The position numbers and the translations under genes are program-made. The notes below the pieces were generated by a model. That model was not told the origin of the DNA. It searched no databases and saw only the letters and a list, made by a program, of their open reading frames with translations. From Capilliphycus salinus (GTDB taxonomy: Bacteria > Cyanobacteriota > Cyanobacteriia > Cyanobacteriales > Microcoleaceae): a stretch of DNA of 64,000 bases. Of the stretch, positions 28,001-37,101 are shown one piece after another (the first letter of the stretch is position 1; each line of letters opens with the position of its first letter). The stretch is taken from the NCBI RefSeq assembly GCF_047276495.1, contig NZ_CP178543.1, positions 4,588,001-4,652,000 on the forward strand. The letters run 5' to 3'.

Positions 28001-30482
28001 CCGATCTTCCGATAATAATTTGGTCAAAACCATTTTGAATCGTTCCCATTTCATCGGATGTTAAATCTAAGGACAACCCCGAATTATTCCCGCTGTTGGC
28101 GATCGCAATATCCTGGGCGTCTGTGGCGGGTTGTAGAATTAAATTTCCGCTTCCTTCTACTAGATTTGTAATATTAATCTCGTCGCTGGTGAGAGTAACA
28201 TTACCCGTTAAACTCCCCGTATTTTGCCTTAATTCTTGTTGGCTGCTATTCTCAAATGAACCCGTCCGAATTGTCTCGGCATTAATTTCGACTTCAGCTT
28301 CTAAATTAATATCACCGCCGGCGGTTCTCCCTTTAGCATTCACCGAATTTAAACTCAGTCTTTGAGAGGTCTGAACTTGAATATTTCCGCCCGTTCCCTC
28401 AGCAGAAGTCGCATCTAAACTATAAGAATCGGAGGAAAAACTAATATTCCCTTCCTCGCTATTAATACTAATTTTTCCCCCCTGCTGCGAACCCGAACTA
28501 TTCACCAAATCAACTTCTATATTTTCCACAGCATTAACACTAACATCACCGCCTTCACCCGAAATCGGATTGAGGGCTTGAGTCGAAATTTCACCCGTAG
28601 TAATACTCCTCCCACTATTAAGAATAATATCCCCACTCTGATTTAAACCATTCGTTTGTAAATCGCCTGTAGAAATTTCACCTCGATTTGTAGCAATGGT
28701 AATATCCCCTCCCACACCCGAAGAATTCGCCGTTGAAACTTGACCGGTTTCAATCTCTCCATTAAACGTTGAACTGAGAAAAATATTACCGCCATTGGTA
28801 GAAAGATCGCCAATATTAAGGTCAACTCCTGTAATCGTAATCGTTCCACCGGCGGTTTGAATACTATCATCAGCACTCATAGAAAACACGCCGTTTCCAT
28901 CCCCATCTGCATCGGCGGTAAACGTCACCGAACCGCTAGACGCTTGCAAATTAAGTTGATTATCCGCCAGGTCATTAATTGTAATATTATCTCGGGCTTC
29001 CAAAACAATATCGGCCGTTTCTCCAATCCGTTCTAAACTGGTTTCTGAAATGGTAAACTCCGAGGGATTATTCTCGGCTAAAATCTGATTATCTCGCAGA
29101 GAATTTTCATTTTCTATTGCTTCATTGCCATCAACAATGGTAATATTAAGAGGATCTAACAACAAAGTTCCAACGCTGCCATTTGCCCCCCGCAAATCAA
29201 CGCTTCCATCTACGGTTAAATTTCCATAACTGGAGATTTCTGCAAAGCCGCCATTTCCGGTCACACTCCGGGCGTTAATACTGCCAAAAAACCGAGTTTC
29301 GAGATCCGACCAAATAATAATTTCTCCGGCGTTTCCCGTGACTTCTGCATTGGCTAATATAGAAGAATTACGATTAATAAAAGTAAAGTTTGCATTTGGA
29401 ATTAACCCGCTTCCCCGCCGATCGCCCCCAATTCTGACGATACCTCCCCCGTTAATACCAGAAACGTCAACCAAAGCATCGACCAACCCCACCGTTTCCC
29501 CGACGATATTGACGCTTCCCGCTTCTGCGGTGGTACTTCCCGAAACGACGGCGACACCGTTAGATGTGGGGATTTCGGTCCCCGAATTCGTTAATTCTAC
29601 CCGACCGTCGGCGAGTACCGTCACCCCGGTTGCGTGTTGGCGATCGCCTCCGGTTAACAGTTGGGGTAGCGACAGGGGCGCGATTTCCGACGAATACCCC
29701 CCCATGTCGGCTGTCGTCACTTCTAAATTGAGTAAATGTCCGGTTTGGCTGATGCGAAGAATTTGTTCGCCGGGAATGGCGGCGATGGTAATTTGGCCCC
29801 CCGGTGCGATCAGTTCCCCGGTATTAATGACATTGCTTCCTAATAAGCTGAGATTTTCTCCCGAGGCTACTGCAAGTGTACCTGCATTAATAATACTCCC
29901 CGATCCGGTTGCTGAAAACCGAAAAGCGTTAGGAGTCTCCACCAAACTCGCATAATCATTATTTCCAATTGCATTAAACCAATTTGAACCCAATCCAATT
30001 CCGGTAGCTGTTGTGACGGTAAAAGAAGCGGGAACATTTAAACTTGCATTCGATCCAAAAATCACCCCCGCAGGGTTCATTAAAAATAAATTGGCATTTC
30101 CCCCAGTCACCTGAATTAAACCATTAATAACTGAAGGATTTCCCCCGACCACCCGAGTTAAAATATTTTGAATGGAATTATTCGATAAAAAGTTGGCAAC
30201 CTGTCCGGACTCAACATTAAACTCGGTGAAACTATGAAACAAATTCGCCCCATTTCCCGATAACTTTCCCCCTTCTATATTAATCTGATTTCCCTGTTGA
30301 TTGGTAACGGTATTGGTACTGTTGGGTTCGGGAACAATCGGTTGAGCAACAACTTTTTTTGATTGGAAATCCGAGAAGATTTTCCATCGCCAACTCTCGG
30401 GAAATTCGTAAGTTTCCAAAACCAAAAGTATTGTCAGGGGTAAGGAGAAAACCACTGACTTGAGGTAGTTGCTTGGGTTCAT
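25083..30482 (-). CDS. Secreted two-partner-secretion haemagglutinin-like protein fused to a CHAT protease domain
   Basis: 1799 residues. An extended signal region (hydrophobic about 8-23, possible cleavage near VVAQPI at 45-50) is followed by a TPS secretion domain with its hallmark NPAG (136-139) and IFGSNASLNVPASF. A very long Asn/Thr/Gly-rich beta-helix repeat region runs to about residue 1330, then a Pro/Glu/Asn-rich linker to about 1430, then a C-terminal CHAT domain (caspase-HetF-associated with TPRs). The catalytic dyad is visible: His1638 in LATHGEF and Cys1681 in LSACTTAVG, both in the usual context. TPS proteins cross the outer membrane through a TpsB porin, which is not encoded nearby. 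AGGAGG lies just before the ATG. Confidence 0.9.
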   Translation of the reverse strand: MNPSNYLKSVVFSLPLTILLVLETYEFPESWRWKIFSDFQSKKVVAQPIVPEPNSTNTVTNQQGNQINIEGGKLSGNGANLFHSFTEFNVESGQVANFLSNNSIQNILTRVVGGNPSVINGLIQVTGGNANLFLMNPAGVIFGSNASLNVPASFTVTTATGIGLGSNWFNAIGNNDYASLVETPNAFRFSATGSGSIINAGTLAVASGENLSLLGSNVINTGELIAPGGQITIAAIPGEQILRISQTGHLLNLEVTTADMGGYSSEIAPLSLPQLLTGGDRQHATGVTVLADGRVELTNSGTEIPTSNGVAVVSGSTTAEAGSVNIVGETVGLVDALVDVSGINGGGIVRIGGDRRGSGLIPNANFTFINRNSSILANAEVTGNAGEIIIWSDLETRFFGSINARSVTGNGGFAEISSYGNLTVDGSVDLRGANGSVGTLLLDPLNITIVDGNEAIENENSLRDNQILAENNPSEFTISETSLERIGETADIVLEARDNITINDLADNQLNLQASSGSVTFTADADGDGNGVFSMSADDSIQTAGGTITITGVDLNIGDLSTNGGNIFLSSTFNGEIETGQVSTANSSGVGGDITIATNRGEISTGDLQTNGLNQSGDIILNSGRSITTGEISTQALNPISGEGGDVSVNAVENIEVDLVNSSGSQQGGKISINSEEGNISFSSDSYSLDATSAEGTGGNIQVQTSQRLSLNSVNAKGRTAGGDINLEAEVEINAETIRTGSFENSSQQELRQNTGSLTGNVTLTSDEINITNLVEGSGNLILQPATDAQDIAIANSGNNSGLSLDLTSDEMGTIQNGFDQIIIGRSDSKGTVSIQGNLTVQDPILIQSPLGRINTETNSSGSPYTLTGVDDASLSFNALNDISLGNLITNGQNITVTSQSGRITSRQIQNTGSPQATIELTANEIDFVGGNNSIMGNGFLRLQPSNNRQAITLGNQANTEALDLSGSDLNAVANGFELITIGRSNSSGPMTVAGDITFRDPVILRTPNFPGFVVAEGTITGVNNAAIQIEADGNIFLGNISTTGQTLQLTSISGQITTGNLQSGGQINLQATEAIETGNITISSNSVSNSTQANPQVNLVSQESDVVVRGNINTNPNSNLTGVNIQADGRIQTNNITSNQEINLTSERGEIVTGNLSTEATEDAGNITVQSGDRITTGTLEATSSEGNGGNIRLVSPNDIEVSSINTEAAKTGGNIEINTQRFFRATGTFTAANQVEASISAIGSEEGGSIVLPASTRNTFEIGDATLNGTVGGITNGEITALPPTNNAVNPPQKPEANEDNIPPETPNQTPDNQEPVIQDNPLEPTTENPSNPSENGETPLGEDVDSPTDIITENDNLNNNEEIAQNIENIPIQLEGTTVSSDQIATSTFSSSVLQIDLFRGQEFIKYFGENINKNPVSDQSIRQTLSDITTLTGHKPAIVYVSIQANQLEMRLVLPDGQPLFKSTQIKREELLQVVREFSNQIRSPRSLSDTEYKMTGKQLYDWLILPLKAELEKHQVKTLIFSMDAGLRTLPIAALYDGEKFLLEDYSLALIPSLSLTDTSYVHLKNSKVLAMGASKFTDPTQEPLPAVPLELSLIVKENKWPGQSFLNEEFTIDNLTNQRKEKQFEIIHLATHGEFLAGGANRSYIQFWDQKLWLDELRQLRLDQPPVELLVLSACTTAVGDEEAELGFAGLAIQAGVKSAIASLWYVSDAGTLGLMSTFYDALLHSPIKAEALRQAQLAMLQGKVRLEDGKLVYQKKTITADVELPPEIAVRGDVSLSHPFYWAGFTLIGSPW

Positions 30483-30735
30483 TGAAAATCCTCCTGGGAA
30501 ACTCCCGTATCAACCAGTTTAACAGTAAGTGTAAAAGGTCGCGAGTCTACCCTGATTTCCTCTAGTTAATTTTACCAACTCCAATGTATAAATCGTTTAA
30601 TTTTTATCCTTGCTCCCCATACAGTCTAACCCAAAAACGGCTTGAAATTTCCGCCAATATTCGTTAAAAGGGAGCCACAGTCAACTATAGTAGATTACAG
30701 GCGATCGCAGAAATTAACTCACCGAAAACACTCTC

Positions 30736-31341
30736 ATGCGTTTGATTGGCTTAACTGGGGGAATTGCGACCGGAAAAACCACCGTGTCCAACTATTTAAC
30801 CCAGACTTACCCCTTTCCCGTTTGGGATGCAGATGTCTACTCTCGCGAAGCCGTACAACCGAATTCCCCCGTGTTGCAGGCGCTCGTTCGTCGCTACGGT
30901 ACTGAGATTTTACTCTCTGATGGTAGCTTAAATCGTTCCCAACTCGGTAATATTATTTTTAATAGCTTAACAGAACGTCACTGGGTCGAAAAGCAAATTC
31001 ATCCGATTGTCCGCGATCGCTTTTCTGACAATATTACCAAACTTCAGTATGAAGCGGGTAAAAATGCTACAGCGATTTTGGTAATCCCCCTGCTGTTTGA
31101 AGCCGAAATGACCGATTTGGTAACAGAAATTTGGGTAATTTCTTGTTCTGCCGAACAACAACGGTGTCGTTTGATACAACGAAGTAACGGTTCTCTCACC
31201 CCCGAACAAGCGATCGCCAGAATTGACAGCCAGATGCCGCTTGAGGAAAAATGTAAAATGGCAGATGTAGTTTTGGATAATTCCTCAACTGTGGAGGAAC
31301 TCTGGCAACAAATTGATCAAGCGATCGCCAAAACCTCCTAA
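30736..31341 (+). CDS. coaE: Dephospho-CoA kinase
   Basis: A 201-residue cytosolic enzyme that phosphorylates the 3'-OH of dephospho-CoA, the last step of coenzyme A synthesis. P-loop GLTGGIATGKTT at residues 5-16, the DAD motif (VWDADVYSREAV), the lid region HPIVRDRF and VIPLLFEAEM, and the C-terminal QMPLEEKCKMADVVLDNS are all typical. Length is normal. hisA follows, starting about 30 bases after the stop, and the two are probably co-transcribed. A HIP1-type site lies before the gene. Confidence 0.95.
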   Translation: MRLIGLTGGIATGKTTVSNYLTQTYPFPVWDADVYSREAVQPNSPVLQALVRRYGTEILLSDGSLNRSQLGNIIFNSLTERHWVEKQIHPIVRDRFSDNITKLQYEAGKNATAILVIPLLFEAEMTDLVTEIWVISCSAEQQRCRLIQRSNGSLTPEQAIARIDSQMPLEEKCKMADVVLDNSSTVEELWQQIDQAIAKTS

Positions 31342-31372
31342 AATCTGGTTAAGACGATTACCCAAATACCTC

Positions 31373-32146
31373 ATGGATGTCATTCCTGCGATTGATTTAC
31401 TCGACGGACGCTGTGTAAGATTATACCAAGGCGACTACGAGCAAGCCCAAACTTTCAACGACGATCCGGTTGCTGTCGCCCAACAGTGGGCCGATCAGGG
31501 CGCGACTTGGTTGCACTTGGTCGATCTCGACGGCGCGAAAACCGGTCAACCCACCAACCATAAAATTATAGAAGCGATCGTCAACGCCGTTAATATTCCC
31601 GTCCAAGTGGGGGGCGGGTTACGCAGTCGAGAAACGGTTGCAACCCTGTTAAATTTGGGCGTGAGACGGGCAATTTTAGGCACTGTAGCCGTCGAAAATC
31701 CCCAGTTAGTCGCGGAGTTGTGTCAAGAATTCCCCCAACAAATTGTGGTTGGAATTGACGCCCGTGACGGAAAAGTTGCGACGAGAGGATGGTTAGAAAC
31801 CTCGGAAGTGTTGGCCACCGAACTCGCCCATCAGATGGCACAGTTGGGCGCCAGCGCTATTATTTATACCGATATCCATCGGGATGGTACGTTACAGGGG
31901 CCGAATAAGGCGGCGCTGCGGGAAGTTGCAAACGAAGTCGCCATTCCGGTGATCGCTTCCGGGGGAATTAGTTCGGTGACGGATTTGTTAAGTTTGTTAT
32001 CCTTGGAACCGTTGGGGGTAACGGGGGCGATTGTGGGTCGCGCTTTATACACCGGAGATGTTGACTTGAAAGAAGCAATTCAGGCCGTCGGTCAGGGACG
32101 TTGGCAGGATGTCCCGCCGGATTTTGGCGGTTCAAGTTTCGCCTAA
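31373..32146 (+). CDS. hisA: Phosphoribosylformimino-5-aminoimidazole carboxamide ribotide isomerase
   Basis: 257 residues using the ATG at 31373. An upstream ATG at 31313 overlaps coaE and would add 20 residues that no HisA has. TIM barrel with the catalytic Asp in MDVIPAIDLLDG, VGGGLRS, GIDARDGKVATRGW, the second catalytic Asp in IIYTDIHRDGTLQGPN, VIASGGIS and GAIVGRALYTG. It performs the Amadori-type isomerisation in histidine synthesis. It follows coaE closely; its stop codon overlaps by three bases the stop of the convergent RTX gene. Confidence 0.96.
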   Translation: MDVIPAIDLLDGRCVRLYQGDYEQAQTFNDDPVAVAQQWADQGATWLHLVDLDGAKTGQPTNHKIIEAIVNAVNIPVQVGGGLRSRETVATLLNLGVRRAILGTVAVENPQLVAELCQEFPQQIVVGIDARDGKVATRGWLETSEVLATELAHQMAQLGASAIIYTDIHRDGTLQGPNKAALREVANEVAIPVIASGGISSVTDLLSLLSLEPLGVTGAIVGRALYTGDVDLKEAIQAVGQGRWQDVPPDFGGSSFA

Positions 32147-32934
32147 AATCCGTCAACACTCACAAAACTTCCTTCGAGATCTTGAGGAGTAACCGCTTCG
32201 ACAAAAGCGATAATATTTCCGGTAGATTCTGCCCGGATTATCGTTCCTGAAGTTAAGAAAGGTTCTCCACTAAGCAGAGGAAGAAGACCAAAACTGTCGA
32301 ATATCTCTGTAATACCTGCGGAGAGTTCTAGATTGATAGATACAGTTACGTTTTGTGCGGCTTCTAAGGTTAGGTCATCTTCGGTTAATCCTCCGGTTAA
32401 TCCCAATTGATCCGTACCTATTAGAAAGCTAGTAATCAAATCTGCATCATTAATATCCTGTGCATTTGACTCTACTTCCAAAATATAAAGCTTATTACCA
32501 AAATCCGTAAAAAAGTCTCGACCTGATATAAAGTCTCTGCCTTGATCTCCCGATAAAGTATCATTCCCCAGCGAACCGCCTATGAGGTCATTTCCCTGAC
32601 CACCAAACATTAAATCATCACCTTCGCCCCCTATTAAAGCATCATTGTCTCTATTCCCAAATATAGAGTCATTACCGAGATCTCCACTCACTAAATCTCT
32701 ACCTTGACCCCCAAACAGAGAATCTTGACCGCCCGAACCAGAAATTACATCTTCTCCTTGATTTCCGATAATTAGATCGTCGGCAAAAGCTGCACCAGTA
32801 ACAGTATCATCTCCTTCTAAAAGCAAGACTCCTAATGGAAAATCTGCTGCTTGTTGAGCGGTCACAAAAACAATTTCAGAAGTAGAATCACCCAGTAAAC
32901 GAGCTTCTCCAGAGGGATCGGGTTGTAGTACCAT
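32143..32934 (-). CDS. RTX calcium-binding repeat protein
   Basis: 263 residues. Residues ~40-138 are tandem glycine- and Asp-rich nonapeptides of the GGxGxDxLx kind (GGQGRDLVSG, GGEGDDLMFGGQGNDLIGG), which fold into a calcium-binding beta-roll. The C-terminal ~120 residues are a hydrophobic/acidic domain (ADLITSFLIGTDQLGL, DLTLEAAQNV) seen in cyanobacterial RTX proteins and probably carry the type I secretion signal. No signal peptide and no transporter nearby. Likely secreted; role unknown. The stop overlaps the hisA stop in a tail-to-tail arrangement. Confidence 0.85.
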   Translation of the reverse strand: MVLQPDPSGEARLLGDSTSEIVFVTAQQAADFPLGVLLLEGDDTVTGAAFADDLIIGNQGEDVISGSGGQDSLFGGQGRDLVSGDLGNDSIFGNRDNDALIGGEGDDLMFGGQGNDLIGGSLGNDTLSGDQGRDFISGRDFFTDFGNKLYILEVESNAQDINDADLITSFLIGTDQLGLTGGLTEDDLTLEAAQNVTVSINLELSAGITEIFDSFGLLPLLSGEPFLTSGTIIRAESTGNIIAFVEAVTPQDLEGSFVSVDGF

Positions 32935-33089
32935 GCCAATCTTTCCTTTAAATGTGAAAAGTAACTCGGTTTCTACTTCTCTATCGGTTGAGATGGTGAC
33001 TTTTTACGGATTTGGGTAAAATTTTTTTCGAGAATTGCAAAAATAATCTCCCGAAAGGCTTACAATATCAAGGTTTTCAATTTTCTGAG

Positions 33090-34265
33090 TTAAAGGGTTG
33101 AACGCAGGGGCGATAACTGTTTAACGAGTTCATCGGGTTGTCCGGTAACGTGGTTGGCGAAGCGTTGGGCGAGGGGCGGAACAAAAACCAACGGGTTACT
33201 AAATCCCGAAAAAATATGAATTCCGGTTAAATTGGGTATCGCACCAACCAAGGGCAAACTATCGGCCGTAAACGCCACCAAACAATGATACCAATGGGCG
33301 GGTAAATCTTGCAAAGCGGGTAAAATTTTCCCGATGGCGTTGCGAATTTGGGCTTCACTTTCGGCGGGATTAATTTTAGCATTCGGATCGCTTAACACCC
33401 GAGACGGCTGACCGATTCGCATTTTACCATTTAATAATTGTACCGCACTGGCATCAATAATTAAAGGAACAAATTCGTGTCCGGGTTCATCCCAAAGCGC
33501 TTCAAATTCCGGTTTGGCGGCGTCGGCTTCGAGTTGAAAGCGTTCCATTCCCGCAGACATAACAACGGTTCTTAAATTCGTCTCAACGGGGGGCGTTTCT
33601 AACACTTCGGTATGGGTGAAATGTAAACGAATTGAAATTCCCGCAGAGGTTAACAAACTCCGGCTTAAACCTCCCGCACAAATGGCGGTATTTTCTGCGA
33701 AATAAGTCTCATTTTTTGTTTTAACGCCCGTAATTTTATTTTCTTGTTTCACCAACTCCGTAACCGTATCAATTTCTAATTTACCCCCCAGTCGTTTAAA
33801 AGCGTCCAAATAGGCGAAATTGGTTTTTTCGGGGGAAATATGACCGTGAGTAACGGTAAAAGCTGCGGCGATACCGTTGGGGTTGAGAAGCGGTTCAATT
33901 TGACAAGCTTCTTCCGGGGTTAATAAGCGGGGGGGCGTGATAAATTTGGCGTAATTTTTGGCAATTTGTTCGGGATTTTGTTCGGGGGAAACGGTTAAAA
34001 TGAGGTCAACTTCTCGAAACTCGGTATCGGCTTCTAATTCTTCGGATAAAATTTGATGACGCTGTTTTCCCTCTTGACAAAGTTCGCGAGTTAGGGGGGT
34101 ACTTCCCGACCAATAAGCCAGTCCACCGTAACTGTAGCGAGTGGCGTTTTCAAAAGTTGGATTTTCTTCGATCAGGAGTACATTCAGACCTTTTTTCGCC
34201 AGTTCATAACTGAGGCTTGTTCCGGTAATTCCCGCACCAACGATAATCCAGTCATAGGTTGTCAT
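33090..34265 (-). CDS. FAD-dependent oxidoreductase (DAO family)
   Basis: 391 residues with an N-terminal dinucleotide-binding motif (WIIVGAGITGTSLSYELAKKGLNVLLIEE) and the DAO-fold features of glycine/D-amino-acid/sarcosine oxidases: GGLAYWSG, a central LLTPEEACQIEPLLNPNG with GHISPEKTNFAYLDAF, and a C-terminal flavin-binding GAIPNLTGIHIFSGFSNPLVFVPPLA. It would oxidise an amine or amino acid with FAD; the substrate is not predictable. Cytosolic. It precedes the Dnd island on its left side with no clear partner. Confidence 0.82.
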   Translation of the reverse strand: MTTYDWIIVGAGITGTSLSYELAKKGLNVLLIEENPTFENATRYSYGGLAYWSGSTPLTRELCQEGKQRHQILSEELEADTEFREVDLILTVSPEQNPEQIAKNYAKFITPPRLLTPEEACQIEPLLNPNGIAAAFTVTHGHISPEKTNFAYLDAFKRLGGKLEIDTVTELVKQENKITGVKTKNETYFAENTAICAGGLSRSLLTSAGISIRLHFTHTEVLETPPVETNLRTVVMSAGMERFQLEADAAKPEFEALWDEPGHEFVPLIIDASAVQLLNGKMRIGQPSRVLSDPNAKINPAESEAQIRNAIGKILPALQDLPAHWYHCLVAFTADSLPLVGAIPNLTGIHIFSGFSNPLVFVPPLAQRFANHVTGQPDELVKQLSPLRSTL

Positions 34266-34354
34266 AAGAGGAGTGAGAGTGTTGACGTCTATTTATATTT
34301 TGCCTTAATTTTACCGAATATTTCGATCAATTTTTGGGTTGGGATGAGATTCGG

Positions 34355-34909
34355 CTAATCAATGGGTTTGTATAATATCGTCTTTCCGCGACGTTTTCCC
34401 GAGTCTTCCCAACCTCTTTGTTGCAATTCTCCGATGCGATTTAGGGTGGTAATATAAGGGGCGGAAACGCCTAAAATATCGCCTAATTCTTTGGCTGTTT
34501 TTAGGGTGGTGGGTTGGTTTTTTTGTTGGGGTGGAGTGGGTTGGGTTTCTTGGGGGGATGGAGTCTCAGGGGTTTGACTTCTCTGAGATTGAAGTTGATG
34601 TTCGAGGGAGTTTTGAATGAGTTCATTTAGCCGATTTTCGACGGTTTTTAAAACTTGGGTTTCTAGATTTTGTTGTAAATACTGTTCAACCGTTTCTCGG
34701 ATTATCTGATTGATAAGTTTATCTAAACTCTTGACAGAAGATTCCCCCATTTCGTCTAAGTAGTCAGCGATTAACTGGCTTAAAACTTCTGGTGTTGTTT
34801 TTTCATCTTCAATACACCTAGCTTGAAAACGTTGCCATAATTCCTGGCTAATTTTAAAGCTGGCTAGGATTTGTTCGTTCACATCTTTTTTGTTTGAACG
34901 CTCTACCAA
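34355..34909 (-). CDS. RHH-like plus C-terminal HTH-like protein at the DndE position
   Basis: 184 residues. N-terminal ~50 residues look like a ribbon-helix-helix (FKISQELWQRFQARCIEDEKTTPEVLSQLIADYLDEMG), then a long helical/coiled-coil part (about 60-110), a Gln/Pro/Thr-rich linker and a C-terminal helix-turn-helix-like part (LKTAKELGDILGVSAPYITTLNRIGELQQRG). It lies about 200 bases after dndD on the same strand, where dndE normally follows. It does not show the DndE sequence pattern I know, and is about 65 residues longer. It could be a regulator, or a distant structural substitute; neither is shown. Confidence 0.6.
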   Translation of the reverse strand: MVERSNKKDVNEQILASFKISQELWQRFQARCIEDEKTTPEVLSQLIADYLDEMGESSVKSLDKLINQIIRETVEQYLQQNLETQVLKTVENRLNELIQNSLEHQLQSQRSQTPETPSPQETQPTPPQQKNQPTTLKTAKELGDILGVSAPYITTLNRIGELQQRGWEDSGKRRGKTILYKPID

Positions 34910-35109
34910 CGATTTTTACCTTAATTTTTTCAGTAGACATGATTAGTTGTCAGATATAAAAAGTTTAGCAAAAAAATAACCGATTTTAACTCTTAGAAAA
35001 GATTTTCAAATCGTTATTAAAAAGTTTTTCTATTTATTTTTCGATTAATAAGAGTCTTTTTCAATAAAAACGGCGAGATTTAGCTTCGACCGATGGACAA
35101 CCTCTAAAG

Positions 35110-37095
35110 TCAAGAAAAGAAGTAACCCGCTTCGACGAGGGTTTTGCTTTGTTGGGAGTCGTATTTTAGCAGGTATTCGTGGGCGATGGCTTCTTGTTCC
35201 CGCAGGTTGATCAGTTCACTTTCGCCAATTTCGGTATCTGTCGATAACAGGATCACCTGATGACTCGCGGAGGGAAAATAACGTTCGATCAGGTTTTGGC
35301 GGTGAGAGGAGTCCAGGCGTCCGAGGGGGGTGTCGATGGCGACGGGGAGGTTGCGTCCCGATACCCTCGCCAGTCCCCACAAAAATGCGATCGCCAGGAG
35401 TTGTTTTTCACCCGCAGAAAGTCGATGTTTGGGAACAATTTTTCCTTCGATATTGTAGAGGGTGAGGCTAAAGTCGTCGCTGCTGATAATGACTCGATGA
35501 ACCAAGTCTGATTTATGTAATAAATAACGAAAACATTCGGCAACTTCGACTTCGAGTTTATTCAGTTTTTTGAGGGTGAGTTTTTCTTTAAATTCGGCGA
35601 GGGTTTCTTGTACTTTTTGAATGGAGTCGAGAAGATGCTGACCGCTTTTGTATTTAAAAGTACCGTCGCCGTAGGTATCTAACTCTTTTTTGGTTTTGGC
35701 GATCGCGATTTTAATTTGATCCAAGTTTCGCCGTCCTTCTTCGTGGGCGGCTTGGGCTTTGAGGAGTTCAGTTTCCGATAGTTTGAGTTTGTCTTCTAGC
35801 TTTTTATAAACTTCTTCGGGCGGTGCCATTTCCAACTTTCTCTCGGTGGCGTCTATTTCATCCTGTAGGGTTTGCAGTTGTTTTAAGCAATCTTTCGTTT
35901 GTTGGGTTTGGGCGGGTAACTGGGAGTAGAAAATCGTTTTAAATTGACTAAATGTTTCCGAATCAATTTCTAAATAAGGCTGAATATCGCTTTCTATTTC
36001 TTGTTCTAGGGTTTGATTTTCTTGGTCTAGAAATGATTGTATTTGTTCGACGGATTGGGAATCGAGCGAGAGTTGTGTGATATAATTAATTAGGCGGCTA
36101 TCCCGTTCTTGTAAGACTTCCCTAGCGGCGAGAGATTGTTGACGTTTGAGTTCTTTTTCGGCTTGAGTTTCCGCTTCAACAAGCAGGGGAGAAATCAAAT
36201 GTAAGGGCAGGGTTTCGGCTGCCAGGTTTCGCAGGGTTTGGCGTTGGTTGTCGCGGGCTGTTTCTAATTCTTTAATTTTGCTTTTCAGTTGGGAACGTTC
36301 TTGGGCAATTTTACCCCCTTCTAAAATAAACTTTTCTGAGGCTTTCTTTTGATGTTTTTGGGCTAATTCCAGTTGCAGTTTAAGTTCTTCTAATTTCTCC
36401 TTTACAACTTTTTTTTGTTCCTCTTGTTGGGCGAGACGCGCTTCTATTTCTTCGATTTCCGCACGTTCTTCAACATCTGCAACTTCTTTTCGTTTGCGGT
36501 TGGCGAGAATGTTTAAATCGGTCGATAAACGGCTGGCGAGTTCGAGTCCTAACAGGTTATAAATAGCATCAATAACAGCTTGGGGAGGTTTCTCTAATTC
36601 GGCTAATTCTTTAACTTGTTCCCCGTCAAATAAGAACAGATTAGAAATTCCCAAAGGAAGAATATTTTCGATGTATTCATCCCAAATACTAATAAGAGAT
36701 TTATCCGGCCATTCTCCGATAACAATCCCCAATTCATCTTTACCGTCTTTGGGGTTTTTTGTCCAGGTTCTCACGATTCGCCATTCTTCCATTTTACCCT
36801 CTTTGACGTGTTCAAATACGAGTTCTACCCTGGTTTTTTCGATGGGCGAAGCGTTGCTATTAACGCACTGGGTTAAAAAGTCATTGTAGCTGAGGTTTCC
36901 CCTCGTCGAACATTGGGCGCGTTGTCCGTAGAGGGCGAGGCGAATGGCGTCCATTAGGGTTGTTTTTCCCCCTCCGTTCATCCCTCCAAATAGGATGATG
37001 GGGCGGGGGTTTCCGTTGGTTTCCGGGCGAAGGTTGATGGTTTGTCTTCCTTGGTAGGGACCGAAGTTTTGCAGGACGAGTTCTAGGAATATCAT
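35110..37095 (-). CDS. dndD: DNA phosphorothioation protein DndD (SMC-like ATPase)
   Basis: 661 residues, the normal DndD length. SbcC/SMC-type architecture: an N-terminal half ATPase starting FLELVLQNFGPYQGRQTINL with Walker A GGMNGGGKTT (37-46), a long coiled coil (about 200-500), and a C-terminal half with the ABC signature LSAGEKQLL (around 559) and Walker B/D-loop VAIDTPLGRLDSSHR. DndD works with DndC and DndE to replace a non-bridging DNA phosphate oxygen with sulfur, using ATP hydrolysis possibly for DNA nicking or opening. A transposase remnant separates it from dndC. Confidence 0.9.
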   Translation of the reverse strand: MIFLELVLQNFGPYQGRQTINLRPETNGNPRPIILFGGMNGGGKTTLMDAIRLALYGQRAQCSTRGNLSYNDFLTQCVNSNASPIEKTRVELVFEHVKEGKMEEWRIVRTWTKNPKDGKDELGIVIGEWPDKSLISIWDEYIENILPLGISNLFLFDGEQVKELAELEKPPQAVIDAIYNLLGLELASRLSTDLNILANRKRKEVADVEERAEIEEIEARLAQQEEQKKVVKEKLEELKLQLELAQKHQKKASEKFILEGGKIAQERSQLKSKIKELETARDNQRQTLRNLAAETLPLHLISPLLVEAETQAEKELKRQQSLAAREVLQERDSRLINYITQLSLDSQSVEQIQSFLDQENQTLEQEIESDIQPYLEIDSETFSQFKTIFYSQLPAQTQQTKDCLKQLQTLQDEIDATERKLEMAPPEEVYKKLEDKLKLSETELLKAQAAHEEGRRNLDQIKIAIAKTKKELDTYGDGTFKYKSGQHLLDSIQKVQETLAEFKEKLTLKKLNKLEVEVAECFRYLLHKSDLVHRVIISSDDFSLTLYNIEGKIVPKHRLSAGEKQLLAIAFLWGLARVSGRNLPVAIDTPLGRLDSSHRQNLIERYFPSASHQVILLSTDTEIGESELINLREQEAIAHEYLLKYDSQQSKTLVEAGYFFS

Positions 37096-37101
37096 GTGAT
37101 G

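Noticed and set aside
29338..29955. A 205-codon open frame antisense to the TPS-CHAT gene
   Set aside because: It is rich in Pro, Thr and Ser as expected from the complement of an Asn/Thr/Gly repeat gene. It has no recognisable domain and lies wholly inside a well supported gene.
34355..34909. Calling this gene dndE outright
   Set aside because: It has the right place but not the DndE sequence pattern, and it is longer with a C-terminal HTH-like part.
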